From assembly GCA_963768025.1 (NCBI GenBank), contig CAVYGM010000033.1, positions 87,737 through 151,736 on the forward strand: 64,000 nt of DNA. Reading direction: 5' to 3'. The notes beneath the pieces are model-generated. The model was not told the origin of the DNA. It made no database searches and saw only the letters and a program-made list of their open reading frames with translations. Shown here one piece after another: positions 52,601 to 62,004 of this stretch (its first letter is position 1; every line of letters begins with the position of its first letter). The position numbers and the translations under genes are program-made. The stretch is from CAVYGM01 sp963768025. Its GTDB lineage: Bacteria > Bacteroidota > Bacteroidia > Cytophagales > Spirosomataceae.

Positions 52601-54957
52601 GTGATACCGATACTCCCACCCGAAAAGCTGACCTGAGCATCAGCAAAACCGACGGTACCACTACCTATACACCTGGCACTACATTAGTCTACACCATCGT
52701 CGTAGGCAACACGGGTCCCAGCAATGTCTTCAATGCTGCGGTCATTGACAATATTCCGCCGGGCACGTCATGGAGTTTTACCTCTACGGGTACAGCCGGT
52801 ACCAGTGGAAACACCACCATCGGAACCACCAATATCGGGGATTTGGTAAATATTCCGGTCGGGGGGCAACTTACGTACACCATTACATTGACGATCCCTT
52901 CGGGCTTCTCGGGAAATCTGGTCAATACGGCCACCGTATCAGCCCCCGCCGGTACGACCGACCCTGCCGGGGGAAACAACAGTGCAACGGATACGGACAC
53001 CCAGAACAGCCAGGCTGATCTCACCATAAGAAATACGGATGGAACTACTGCCTATACACCAGGCACTACCTCAACCTATACCGTGGTAGTCAAAAACCTA
53101 GGTCCGAGCAATGCTGCGGGGACTACGGTAACGAACAATGCCCCGCCAAACACCACCATCACGGGCTGGACGGCGGTATTTAGCGGCAATGCTGCCGGTA
53201 TTGGCTCTGGCAGCGGAAATATCAATCAAGTCGTCAGTATTCCATCCGGCGACAGCATCCGGTATACCGTCACTCTCAAAATTCCATCTAACCACACGCA
53301 AGACCTGGTGAGTGTGGCTGCGGTAGCACCCCCGGATGGGGTAACTGACCCAACTCCTGCGAACAACAGCGCCACCGATACCGATTTGCAGAATAGTGTG
53401 GCAGACCTGAGTATCACAAAGTCCAACGGAAGCAATTCGTACACCCCCGGTACCACCACCACCTACACACTGCTGGTAAGTAACGTCGGCCCCAGCGATG
53501 TGGTGGGAGCTACCATATCGGATATTATTCCTGCCGGCACCACCTGGACTTATACGTCCACTGGCACCGCCGGTACGAGTGGGAATTCCGTCAGTGGCAA
53601 TGGGAATATTAATGACGTGGTCACCATCCCATCGGGTGGAAGCCTAACCTACACGGTAACGGTGACCCTACCGGCCAGCTTCGCGGGCAGCTTGTCGAAC
53701 ACGGCTGAGGTACTGGCCCCAACCGGCACCACTGACCCCGACCTGAACAACAATAGTGACACCGATACCGATCCGCAGAATAGCACTGCCGATCTGGCGG
53801 TGACCAAAACGGTGGTGCTCCCCCGACCGGAGCCGGGGGTAACTGCCACTTTCACCCTCGTGACGACCAATTTGGGTCCTAGTGCAGCGACGGGTGTGAA
53901 GGTGCAAGATCTCCTTCCTTCGGGCTACACCTACGTATCGGATAATGGATTGGGATCATACAACAGCAGCACGGGTGAATGGACGATCGGGAACCTGGCC
54001 CTGAACAGTACGGCCAATTTGCAAATCGTAGCCACTGTAAATACCTCCGGGGTTTATGAGAACACGGCTATTGTCTCGGGCAATGAACCTGATCCTAGTA
54101 CTACCAATAACCAGTCGTCGGTGGGGATAGAGATCCAAATACTGCTTCCCAAGGTGTACTTACAGGGTGCCCTCTATGGGATAACTTACTCGGATGTACC
54201 TTCCAATACCCAGGTGGATTCGTTGATGCGTGACAACCTGCGCGTGGCGAATTTGATTCCCTCCATTTCCCCCTATCGCTACTGGAGTCCAACCCTCCCG
54301 GATAGTGTGGCATCGGCTGGCGTATTCACCCCTACGGGCCGAGACGCTATCGTGGACTGGGTATTCGTAGAGCTACGTAGATCCACCGACTCGACGGTCG
54401 TAGCTAGCAGTCGTTCGGCGCTGCTCCAGCGAGATGGCGACATCGTGAAACTGGACGGAACGTCACCGCTCGATTATCGGGTGGTACCGGGTACGGCGTA
54501 TTTCGTGACGGTGCGCCACCGCAACCATTTGGCCGTCATGACGGCCCGTCCCGTGGCACTCTCTCCCACCGGACTAGTGGTTGATTTCCGTACCCCTTCA
54601 ACGCCTGTTTATAAAAAAACCACTTCCGTCATCCACCAAGCCCAGGTAGATGTATTGCAGGGGCAGGCCCTCTGGGCCGGAAATACCCAGCGCGACAACC
54701 AGGTGATTTACCAGGGGATGAGTAACGACCTCAATGTGATATTGATTCAAATAGCAAATGCTTTGGGCAACCCCAGCCAAGTGCCTTACTATATCCTGAG
54801 TGGGTATAACACTGGAGATATTGATCTCAACGGAAAAGTGATTTTCCAAAGTAGCAACAACGACGTTGAGTACATCTACCAGAATGTTGTCAAGAACCAT
54901 CCAGGCAACACTCTGAAAGACAAATTCTTTGTGATACAGGAACAGTTACCCAATTAA
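49666..54957 (+). CDS. Giant DUF11 surface protein, C-terminal part
   Basis: 1,763 residues; true coding resumes at about 49508. Two kinds of DUF11 units follow: three like the array (starting near 49999, 50356 and 50713), then seven of the KTD..TYTPGTT type that alternate between two sub-types (ITGWTAVFSG and WTYTSTGTAGTSGN). A last ADLAVTKTVVLPRPEPG unit leads to a C-terminal module (from about 54140) that opens LLPKVYLQGALYG and ends GDIDLNGKVIFQSSNNDVEY through FFVIQEQLPN. The module is shared with the next gene. No LPXTG or typical PorSS T9SS tail is seen. It stops five bases before the next open frame. Confidence 0.82.
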   Translation: MNNSTPNVGSTIVFTLTVTNNGPSAATGVAVNDLLPAGYTYVSDNGAGAYVSGTGVWTIGSLANAASASLQVTATVNATGPYANTATVTGNESDPVPGNNTSTNTPVPVPQADLAVVKTVNNAMPSVGSNVTFTLTVTNNGPSSASGVSLTDQLPSGYQYVSDNRGGAYVSGTGVWTIGNLAKDASVSLEVTATVNASGNYTNTATVVGDQPDPVAGNNSSSVTTVPVPQADLAITKSVDNTNPTVGSNVTFTLTVTNYGLSNATGVSVSDLLPSGYTYFSDNGSGAYNSSTGVWTVGDLAKDALKSLNIVATIKESGNYINTATVSSNQQDPNPGNNTASSTPIPIAQANLAIAKLVDNMTPDVGSDVVFTLAVTNQGPSTATDVVVTDVLPSGFTYVSDNASGNYNSTTGEWIVGPLTNGESASLLITATVSPSGSYTNTASVTANEPDPETANNSSEKTLVPVPVSNLAITKTDNSGTYTPGGPVSYIVTVTNAGPSPVVDAVVSDILPGDLIGVNWTSSVTGTAQITSGGSGSGNSLSALVSINAGMGNSVVFTVTGTAKASATGSLTNTATVTVPIGTKDPSTTNNSATDIDMPVREANLSLTKTDNATTYTPGTSVQYNILVSNAGPSNAVNALFTDAAPAGTTITGWTAVLAGGASGATTGSGNMNETVSVPSGGSILYTVNVSVPSSSTGNLVNTASILPPDGTSDPNLTNNTATDTDTPVRVADLSLTKTDNKLTYTPGTTTTYTLVVSNAGPSDAFNAVITDNIPAGTTWTYTSTGTAGTSGNTANNGNINDQVTIPAGGSITYSVVVAIPPDFVNNLVNTALVNPAGVTDPDPDNNSATDTDTQQSEADLTLTNSDGTLTYSPGLSTTYTVVVGNAGPSNVTNATVMNNAPAGTTITGWTASFAGGATGNTSGTGNLSESVSIPTTGTITYTLVVAIPPGYTGNLVNVASVSPPVGVTDPTPGNNSASDTDTPTRKADLSISKTDGTTTYTPGTTLVYTIVVGNTGPSNVFNAAVIDNIPPGTSWSFTSTGTAGTSGNTTIGTTNIGDLVNIPVGGQLTYTITLTIPSGFSGNLVNTATVSAPAGTTDPAGGNNSATDTDTQNSQADLTIRNTDGTTAYTPGTTSTYTVVVKNLGPSNAAGTTVTNNAPPNTTITGWTAVFSGNAAGIGSGSGNINQVVSIPSGDSIRYTVTLKIPSNHTQDLVSVAAVAPPDGVTDPTPANNSATDTDLQNSVADLSITKSNGSNSYTPGTTTTYTLLVSNVGPSDVVGATISDIIPAGTTWTYTSTGTAGTSGNSVSGNGNINDVVTIPSGGSLTYTVTVTLPASFAGSLSNTAEVLAPTGTTDPDLNNNSDTDTDPQNSTADLAVTKTVVLPRPEPGVTATFTLVTTNLGPSAATGVKVQDLLPSGYTYVSDNGLGSYNSSTGEWTIGNLALNSTANLQIVATVNTSGVYENTAIVSGNEPDPSTTNNQSSVGIEIQILLPKVYLQGALYGITYSDVPSNTQVDSLMRDNLRVANLIPSISPYRYWSPTLPDSVASAGVFTPTGRDAIVDWVFVELRRSTDSTVVASSRSALLQRDGDIVKLDGTSPLDYRVVPGTAYFVTVRHRNHLAVMTARPVALSPTGLVVDFRTPSTPVYKKTTSVIHQAQVDVLQGQALWAGNTQRDNQVIYQGMSNDLNVILIQIANALGNPSQVPYYILSGYNTGDIDLNGKVIFQSSNNDVEYIYQNVVKNHPGNTLKDKFFVIQEQLPN

Positions 54958-55012
54958 TCATATGATAGCGTCCCCTCACTTTTTTAATTCTTATACTATA
55001 CACTTAATGATT

Positions 55013-58000
55013 ATGAAAAAACCTTTTTATGTACTCAGAATGCTGCGCTTCGTCCTGCTCCTCGTCCTGGCTGGAACTGCTGCACACGCACAACTTTCGA
55101 CCAATACCATCAAATACAAAATTACCTATGACCAGCTCACTGGCCGGTATTCTGTTTTTGTGGTGCCGGATTACAGCACCCCCAACTCTTTGAACACAGG
55201 CAGCAATGAAAGGGGAGCTACCGCTCAGGTAACCATCAAAGTGCCCAAAGATTTTGTGGTCCAGCCAAACTCCCTGACCGATGTCAAAGGTACCTGGGAC
55301 CTCAGCTCTAAATTGAACGGGGGTGATTATGGCCTCGATCCCAATTTCAGCTACTACCTGTTTTACAAAGCTTCCGATGAAACGGACTATGGCCCGTTTG
55401 TTCAAAATACGCCGGTCGAACTGTTTTCTTTCCTTAGCAATGGCTGTTTTGGCCCCGTAGGTATACTTGCCAAGGCCGATCCCTTCGTGGCCGCCGCCGC
55501 TTCGCAATCCCTGAATGTGGCCAGCAGTTTTTATTCCAAATCGGGCCAATCCGGCAACGACTCCAATAACCAGGGAGGAGGTAACCAGGTACCACTCGAA
55601 CAGTTTGTTGAAAAATTAGGCCCTGACACGGAATGCCGCTCGGATCTGATGCTCACTAAAACCGTGAACAACCCCACTCCGAATGTAGGCAGCAATGTCA
55701 TTTTTGTAATTACCGTCACCAACAATGGCCCCGGACCGGCCACGGGCGTGGTGGTAAAAGATCAACTGCCCACGGGCTACACCTTCGTGAGTGACGATGG
55801 AGCTACGACTGCTACCTACAACGAAACAAACGGGCTGTGGACAATTGGGTCCATTCCGGCCAACACCAGCGCTACGTTGCATATCACCGCCATGGTAAAT
55901 GCTTCGGGCATCTACACCAACTACGCTGAGGTATCCGCCTCCAATGATTTGGACATCGACTCTTCCCCCAACAATGGCCCTCAGGCTCCCGATGAAGATG
56001 ATGACGCTCAGGTCAGCACGGTCCCCATCCCGGTAGCAGATTTGTCTGTCACCAAAACCGATGGCGCTACAAGTTATACCCCCGGTACCACCACTACTTA
56101 CACCGTGGTGGTAGGCAATGTCGGCCCTAGCGATGTAACGGGTGCTACTTTTGTAGATAACATTCCGGCCAATACCACTTGGAGCTATACTGCATCGGGT
56201 ACGCCGGGCACCAGCGGTTTCACGACTAGTGGCACCGGCAATATCAATCACCCCCTCACGATCCCCAAAAATGGGAGTATCACCTATATAGTTACCGTGA
56301 CGCTCCCGGCCGGCCTCACCGGGGACTTGGTCAACTCGGCGGCTATTTCGGTACCCTTCGGAATCCAAGATCCTAATTTGTCGAATAATTCTGTTTCTGA
56401 TACGGACACCCGAAATAGTATTGCCAACCTGGGTGTTACCAAGACGGACAACCTAAGCACCTATACACCCGGCGGGGCAACCACCTATACCGTCGTGGTC
56501 AGTAACGCCGGTCCCAGCACAGCTGTAGGTGCCAGCGTCACCGACCAAGCTCCAATCGGGACAACGATAGGTAACTGGACGGCGGTCCTGGCGGGAGGAG
56601 CTACCGGGAGTGTAGCGGGGGCAGGGAATATTTCTCAGAACGTCACCATCCCCCCCGGAGGTACCATTACCTACACCATTCCCCTGAGCATTCCTTCCGG
56701 GTTTACGGGAAATCTGGTCAATACGGCAACCGTAGCGGCTCCGGCCGGCGTAACGGACCCGACACCGGCCAATAATAGTATGACGGATACCGATACCCAA
56801 AATAGTGAAGCCGACCTCATAATCTCCAAATCCGACGGAATAGCCACGTACACACCAGGTACCACTACGAACTACACCGTTGTGGTAAGCAATGCCGGTC
56901 CAAGTAATGTGGTGAACGCGGTTTTGACAGATAACGCACCGATCAATTCAACGATTACCAACTGGACGGCCGTGTTCAGCGGGGGCGCTGCCGGTACCGC
57001 CGCCGGTAGTGGAAATCTCAACCAGACGGTGAGTATACCAAAGGATGCCAGTATCACCTATACCATTACCGTATCGACTCCTTCCGGCAGAACGAACGAC
57101 CTGGTAAATACGGCCACTATCGACGTTCCGGTCGGAGTAACGGATCTGACACCTGGAAACAACACCGACACGGATACGGATACTCAGAACAGCATAGCCG
57201 ACCTGGTCGTAACCAAAACAGACGGTATTGCCACCTACACCCCGGGAATGGTAACTACCTACACCGTAGTGGTTAGTAATGTTGGCCCCAGCAACGTGGT
57301 GGCAGCTCCATTTACGGATGCGGTGCCCACTGGCACTACCTGGAGCTATACATCGACGGGTACGGCCGGTACCGGCGGCAACACCCCCAGTGGTTCTTTA
57401 AGTATCAGCGATGCCCTCACCATTCCCTCGGGAGGAAGCATTACCTATACGGTTACGCTGACTATTCCTTCCGGTTTTACAGGCAACTTGGTTAATGTCG
57501 CCGAGGTACAAGTCCCGGCTGGGGTAACCGATCCAATTACCTCAAACAACAGTGCTACCGACACCGATACCCAAAATAGTTCAACGGACTTGGCCATCGT
57601 CAAAACTATAACGGTACCACGGCCGGAAGTAGGTGCCAACGTCACCTTCACACTTACGGTGACGAACAATGGTCCCAGCGCGGCTACAGGAGTGAAGGTA
57701 AACGATTTGCTTCCAGATGGCTACACCTTTGTGTCGTACAGTGGAACCGGGACCTACACCAGTGCCACCGGTCTCTGGACGATCGGCAATATGGCACTGA
57801 ACGCCACCACCACATTGCAAATAGTGGCTACTATCAATACGACGGGCAGCTACGCAAATTTGGCGACCGTATCGGGCGATCAGACGGATCCCGTATCGAC
57901 CAACAATCAGTCGGGGGCGGGCGTTGAAATGCAACTGTTGCTACCAAAAGTATATCTACAGGGCGCGCTATTTGATGTAACATATTCAAATCCACCGACC

Positions 58001-58753
58001 AATACGGTGGTCAATACCCTGATGCGTGACAATTTGAGGGCGCTTGCGAGTTTCCCGACCACGTCACCGTATAGCTATTGGAACCCAACCATCTCGGCCA
58101 ATACCATTATGCCTGCTGTGCTGACAACCTCCGGTACGGATGCCATCGTAGACTGGGTGTTTGTAGAATTGCGTAATGCGGCTGATCCTGGTGTGATTAT
58201 CAGCGGACGTTCGGCGCTCTTGCAGCGTGACGGCGATATAGTGAACCTTGACGGAACCTCCCCACTCGACTACCGGGCGGTATCTGGGGCTACCTATTAC
58301 GTAACCGTGCGCCATCGCAACCACCTGGCGGTCATGTCAGCCGGTGCTTTGGCCCTTACACCCGCGGGCCTCGTGTTGGACTTCAGGCTACCTTCTACCC
58401 CAACCTACGTGAAAGGACTATCGTCAATCAACAAGTCTCAGGTAGACGTGCTGCAAGGCAGGGCCATGTGGGCCGGTAACGCCCTTCGGAACAATACCGT
58501 GATTTATCAAGGTACCTCAAACGACATAGAGGTGGCCAGGCAGGAAGTAGTAGGTGCTACTGGCAACACCAACCTGGTTCCGTTCTATATCCTTAGCGGG
58601 TACCATAGCGCAGACGTTGATCTGAACGGGAAGGTCATTTTCCAGGGATCGGGTAACGACGTGGAGTTTATTTACCAGAATATTATCAAAAACCATCCGG
58701 GAAATTCTTTGAAAGACAAAAATTTCGTCATTCAGGAACAATTACCCAACTAA
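55013..58753 (+). CDS. DUF11-repeat secreted protein, paralogue of the giant protein
   Basis: 1,246 residues from ATG 55013. The signal peptide ends AAHAQ. Residues about 25-205 form a domain with TNTIKYKITYDQLTGRYSVF and VELFSFLSNGCFGPV, cohesin-like in layout and shared with the gene at 58913. Six or so DUF11 units follow (DLMLTKTVNNPTPNVGSNVI, DLSVTKTDGATSYTPGTTTT, and so on). The C-terminal 270 residues match the end of the giant protein, closing ADVDLNGKVIFQGSGNDVEF through NFVIQEQLPN. The open frame extends upstream to 54962 but the ATG at 55013 fits a signal peptide better. Frame is unbroken. Confidence 0.88.
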   Translation: MKKPFYVLRMLRFVLLLVLAGTAAHAQLSTNTIKYKITYDQLTGRYSVFVVPDYSTPNSLNTGSNERGATAQVTIKVPKDFVVQPNSLTDVKGTWDLSSKLNGGDYGLDPNFSYYLFYKASDETDYGPFVQNTPVELFSFLSNGCFGPVGILAKADPFVAAAASQSLNVASSFYSKSGQSGNDSNNQGGGNQVPLEQFVEKLGPDTECRSDLMLTKTVNNPTPNVGSNVIFVITVTNNGPGPATGVVVKDQLPTGYTFVSDDGATTATYNETNGLWTIGSIPANTSATLHITAMVNASGIYTNYAEVSASNDLDIDSSPNNGPQAPDEDDDAQVSTVPIPVADLSVTKTDGATSYTPGTTTTYTVVVGNVGPSDVTGATFVDNIPANTTWSYTASGTPGTSGFTTSGTGNINHPLTIPKNGSITYIVTVTLPAGLTGDLVNSAAISVPFGIQDPNLSNNSVSDTDTRNSIANLGVTKTDNLSTYTPGGATTYTVVVSNAGPSTAVGASVTDQAPIGTTIGNWTAVLAGGATGSVAGAGNISQNVTIPPGGTITYTIPLSIPSGFTGNLVNTATVAAPAGVTDPTPANNSMTDTDTQNSEADLIISKSDGIATYTPGTTTNYTVVVSNAGPSNVVNAVLTDNAPINSTITNWTAVFSGGAAGTAAGSGNLNQTVSIPKDASITYTITVSTPSGRTNDLVNTATIDVPVGVTDLTPGNNTDTDTDTQNSIADLVVTKTDGIATYTPGMVTTYTVVVSNVGPSNVVAAPFTDAVPTGTTWSYTSTGTAGTGGNTPSGSLSISDALTIPSGGSITYTVTLTIPSGFTGNLVNVAEVQVPAGVTDPITSNNSATDTDTQNSSTDLAIVKTITVPRPEVGANVTFTLTVTNNGPSAATGVKVNDLLPDGYTFVSYSGTGTYTSATGLWTIGNMALNATTTLQIVATINTTGSYANLATVSGDQTDPVSTNNQSGAGVEMQLLLPKVYLQGALFDVTYSNPPTNTVVNTLMRDNLRALASFPTTSPYSYWNPTISANTIMPAVLTTSGTDAIVDWVFVELRNAADPGVIISGRSALLQRDGDIVNLDGTSPLDYRAVSGATYYVTVRHRNHLAVMSAGALALTPAGLVLDFRLPSTPTYVKGLSSINKSQVDVLQGRAMWAGNALRNNTVIYQGTSNDIEVARQEVVGATGNTNLVPFYILSGYHSADVDLNGKVIFQGSGNDVEFIYQNIIKNHPGNSLKDKNFVIQEQLPN

Positions 58754-58761
58754 AAATCCCT

Positions 58762-58795
58762 TCCACTGGCAGTGGGTGATCCTACTGCCGGTGGA
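58762..58795 (+). terminator. Hairpin after the second DUF11 gene
   Basis: TCCACTGGCAGT (58762-58773) pairs with ACTGCCGGTGGA (58784-58795) with one G-T pair. It lies nine bases after the stop and has no clear T run, so terminator function is only likely. Confidence 0.4.
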
Positions 58796-58912
58796 TGCCA
58801 GGTTCGATTTTAGGAGCCAACGACAGGTGACCAGGAAGGAGGCAGGTGCTCCCTTCCTGATCCCTGCTGATGATATATCCAGTTAAGAGAAGAATTCAAA
58901 AAGAATAAAATC

Positions 58913-60661
58913 ATGAGGTACCCTTTCCAATTAGTAACGGCAATAAGCTTCCTGGTGTGTAGCGGCATACAATCCGTGGTAGGCCAAACCCTATCTTCCA
59001 ATACCGTTAAATACAAGCTCATTTACAACACTGCAACCGAAGTATACACGGTTTGGGTACATCCAGATTACAGTACGCCGAATGCCAACAATACCAGTAG
59101 CAATGAATTTTCAGCCACCGCTCAGGTATCCTTAAAAGTACCCAAAGCTTTTGTAATCCAAAACATAACCGATTTGAAAGGTTCTTGGGAAAAAGATCCC
59201 AGAAAGTTGGGCGACCATGCGAGTGATCCCGGCCTGGCAAATGAAACGTACGATTCTACGGCCCGCTATTATGCCATCGGAAAAGCGCCTTCAGAAACCA
59301 ATCTTGGCAAGTTTACCCCCGGAGATTCAGTTGCCCTCTTTACGTTCCGAGGCAATGGCTGCTTTGGCCCGGTGAGTATCCTACAACCCAATGATCCCTT
59401 CGTACAAGCAGCATTCAACGCCTCCTCACTGAATGTACGCGGTAGCTTCTACTCCCGTTCCGGACAGCCCTCCGGCGGTAATGTACTTCCTCTGGAACAA
59501 TACATTGCCAGAAAAGGCCCCGATGCCTTTTGTACGACTACGGGGCAGGTCGGCATTGCCAAAAGGGTGGTCAGTATTGTGAACAATAACAATGGAAGCT
59601 ACGACGTAGCTTTTCGATTAAAAGTAGTGAACAGCGGTGGGATGACACTCAGCAACGTGCAGGTATTCGATAGCCTAAGCAATGCATTTCCCGCACCGAC
59701 CACCTTCACTTTGCTCGGAGGGGTCAGCACTACCCCGACCCTGCCGGTCAATGCCTCCTTTACGGGAACTGGTACTAACACAGGACTTCTGGCGGGTACA
59801 TCGAGCCTGGCGGTGGGGGATTCGATCGTTGTTGACTTTACGGTCCGGGTCGTAACCCCCTCCGGAAATTTTCAGAATGTGGCCTGGTCACAAGGGGCGG
59901 TTAATGGAATAATGGTGATGGATCGGTCAACCGACGGGACCTCCATAGATCCTGATTTTAACGGGAACCCGGGTAATGACAATATTCCCACCCCCATTGT
60001 GATCAATCGAACGGGTGATTTGGCACTCTTCACCACGGTCAATACCAAAATGCCCCAGGTCAATGACAATGTCATCTTCAAGGTAGTCTTAAAAAATCAG
60101 GGCCAGGTTATAGCCACGGGTGTGGAGGTGAAGGGAACGCTTCCGGTTGGATTGGATTTGGTGACTACCAGTGGGGATGGCAGCTACGCCAATGGGGTCT
60201 GGACGGTGGGTACCATCGCCCTGGGTGACTCGGCTGAGCTGTTTTTAACCGTAAAAGTAATTTCGATGGGAGTGCAGTACTTCACAGCTGAGGTATCAAA
60301 AATGAACGAAACCGACGTTGATTCTAGTCCGAATAATGGCGTGGAGTCCGAGGACGACTTCGGTCGCTCCTGCGTGAGTACGCCCATTACGCTGTGTGCA
60401 AGCCAGGCCATTGAAATAGCGGTGCCAGCTGGCTTCACCAATATCCAATGGTTCAAAAACAACGTACCCCTCGCCAACCAAAACGGGAGCAAGCTGACCG
60501 TGATAAGTGCAGGCTCTTATACCTTTACCTCTTCCAATTCCACCTGCCCTACCACTGGATGTTGCCCGATTCTGGTAGAGGAGGTAGACTGCTGCCCCGT
60601 ACAGGTCTGTGTGCCGGTACTCATTACGAGGGTCAAGAAAGGAGGCACCATTCAACCCTGA
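58913..60661 (+). CDS. Secreted protein with cohesin-like N-domain and Cys-rich tail
   Basis: 582 residues. Signal peptide ends SVVGQ. Residues about 25-205 match the N-terminal domain of the previous gene (SSNTVKYKLIYNTATEVYTV, VALFTFRGNGCFGPVSILQP). Two DUF11-like units follow (QVGIAKRVVSIVNNNNGSYD, LALFTTVNTKMPQVNDNVIF). The C-terminal part (from about residue 490) is an Ig-like stretch then a Cys-rich tail, CPTTGCCPILVEEVDCCPVQ and VCVPVLITRVKK. This tail recurs at the ends of many Bacteroidota surface proteins. It lacks the dockerin-like C-terminal module of its two neighbours. Confidence 0.85.
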   Translation: MRYPFQLVTAISFLVCSGIQSVVGQTLSSNTVKYKLIYNTATEVYTVWVHPDYSTPNANNTSSNEFSATAQVSLKVPKAFVIQNITDLKGSWEKDPRKLGDHASDPGLANETYDSTARYYAIGKAPSETNLGKFTPGDSVALFTFRGNGCFGPVSILQPNDPFVQAAFNASSLNVRGSFYSRSGQPSGGNVLPLEQYIARKGPDAFCTTTGQVGIAKRVVSIVNNNNGSYDVAFRLKVVNSGGMTLSNVQVFDSLSNAFPAPTTFTLLGGVSTTPTLPVNASFTGTGTNTGLLAGTSSLAVGDSIVVDFTVRVVTPSGNFQNVAWSQGAVNGIMVMDRSTDGTSIDPDFNGNPGNDNIPTPIVINRTGDLALFTTVNTKMPQVNDNVIFKVVLKNQGQVIATGVEVKGTLPVGLDLVTTSGDGSYANGVWTVGTIALGDSAELFLTVKVISMGVQYFTAEVSKMNETDVDSSPNNGVESEDDFGRSCVSTPITLCASQAIEIAVPAGFTNIQWFKNNVPLANQNGSKLTVISAGSYTFTSSNSTCPTTGCCPILVEEVDCCPVQVCVPVLITRVKKGGTIQP

Positions 60662-61336
60662 TTCGTTTGGAGCAGGTAGCAAGGCAACAGGGGCTCTCCT
60701 ATTTTCTATTTATATTCAATTACTATAATTTTAGTTAAAAATTTGGCCTGGTTTTTGTTAGTGTAGATTTTAATGTTTTCTTCTGCTATTCCAAGTTTTT
60801 AAATTTCTGCCTAAATCCCCTTTTTTCAATTATCTAGGATCAAATTTCAATGATGCCTGCTCAAAAAGCTCATCATTGGCCTAGATATTGCTTTTATACC
60901 CCTTACTACGCTCTGGTGTAGGTTTTACAAGCAAAAGTATCAATGCAGGACCTACCGAAGTTGGAGTTTATACAGAGGTTTTCCGCTGAATCCTGTGTTG
61001 TGTAGAGCAGTCTGCATCCAATCAGTAGGCCTATCCTGCGTCGAGTATTTAAACAATCGAAATCGTTGTGCGTTGTTGCAAGGTGGAGACAAAGTTGATT
61101 TGGAATACTGGGTGGATCTGCTAATAAAATTTACAAATTTTATTAGTAAGGAAAGAGGTAAATAGAAAATATTTAAAAGTAGATTCTTGTAAAAAAAATA
61201 CGCGTACTACACATTCATGAAAAGTAATTGAACAAATTTCGTCAGAGTTTAGTAGTAAACTCTGGTTAATTATTATTTTGTTACTACACACGTGTTTCTG
61301 TAATTTTTTGAAATTTATGCAGCTATACCACGGCGA
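60662..61336. other. AT-rich intergenic region, 675 bases
   Basis: No gene is convincing here. It holds a perfect 26-base palindrome (61121-61146). A TTATTTTG at 61273-61280, one base off the -7 consensus, is 57 bases before the next start. Confidence 0.5.
61121..61146. promoter_or_regulatory. Perfect 12-bp inverted repeat with two-base spacer
   Basis: CTAATAAAATTT (61121-61132) and AAATTTTATTAG (61135-61146) are exact reverse complements with only AC between them. The two-base spacer makes an RNA hairpin poor, so a symmetrical protein-binding site is more likely. Confidence 0.5.
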
Positions 61337-61690
61337 ATGAAAAATTTATACCGTTTAGCATTGATGCTATTTTTTCTAACGTTCGGCCTACCTTCATTTG
61401 CCCAGCAGGCTAGTCGTGGGCCAATTTTTTCTTATGAAGAAAGATCGGAACGGGAAGCACGCAGGATGGCGATAGAACTACAACTTTCAACAGAACAGGA
61501 AAAAAAATTATTTTCTCTGATCCTGAAAAGATCCATCAACATGGTTGAAGCCAGAGAGAGCAGAGATGATGAGGGTTTGATCAAAGCCGGAGAAGAATAC
61601 GATAAGGGACTCTTGACGGTATTGAGTATAAATCAAATGAAAAAATACGAAGAACTGGAAGCCCAAAGAAGACGTGATCCCCCTCATTAA
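61337..61690 (+). CDS. Small secreted helical protein, Spy/CpxP-like
   Basis: 117 residues. Signal peptide ends PSFAQQ near residue 23. The mature part is almost all charged helix (SEREARRMAIELQLSTEQEK, MVEARESRDDEGLIKAGEEY) with an LSTEQEKKL segment like the LTXEQ repeats of Spy/CpxP and related periplasmic proteins. A chaperone-like or envelope-stress role is an inference. No nearby sigma/anti-sigma pair is visible. Confidence 0.6.
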   Translation: MKNLYRLALMLFFLTFGLPSFAQQASRGPIFSYEERSEREARRMAIELQLSTEQEKKLFSLILKRSINMVEARESRDDEGLIKAGEEYDKGLLTVLSINQMKKYEELEAQRRRDPPH

Positions 61691-62004
61691 TACCAGTATA
61701 GCAATCAGTAGGAAACCAAATTAAGTTTTTTATCAGGCGTTTTAAAAATAAAAATAAATTAGAAAAGGAGTTTTAATTTCATTTCCACTTGACTATCAAA
61801 TTCCTACTCCACCCCTCCATTGAGCTATTCTTAGTCCCACTCAACAGAAAATTCCTAAAAACTATAACACACTTTCTTTAATAGGAACCAAATCCGCTTG
61901 ATTGAATTAATAGAAACAGTAAATAATAATCCGGAAATAGTCCCCAGGTAGTGAAATTAGAGTAATAGAAAAGAATTTCAAAAACTGGCCTAAAATAGAT
62001 TCTC
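61691..62004. other. AT-rich intergenic region, 314 bases
   Basis: No gene, terminator or exact -7 element seen. It is A- and T-rich with short A runs. Confidence 0.4.
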
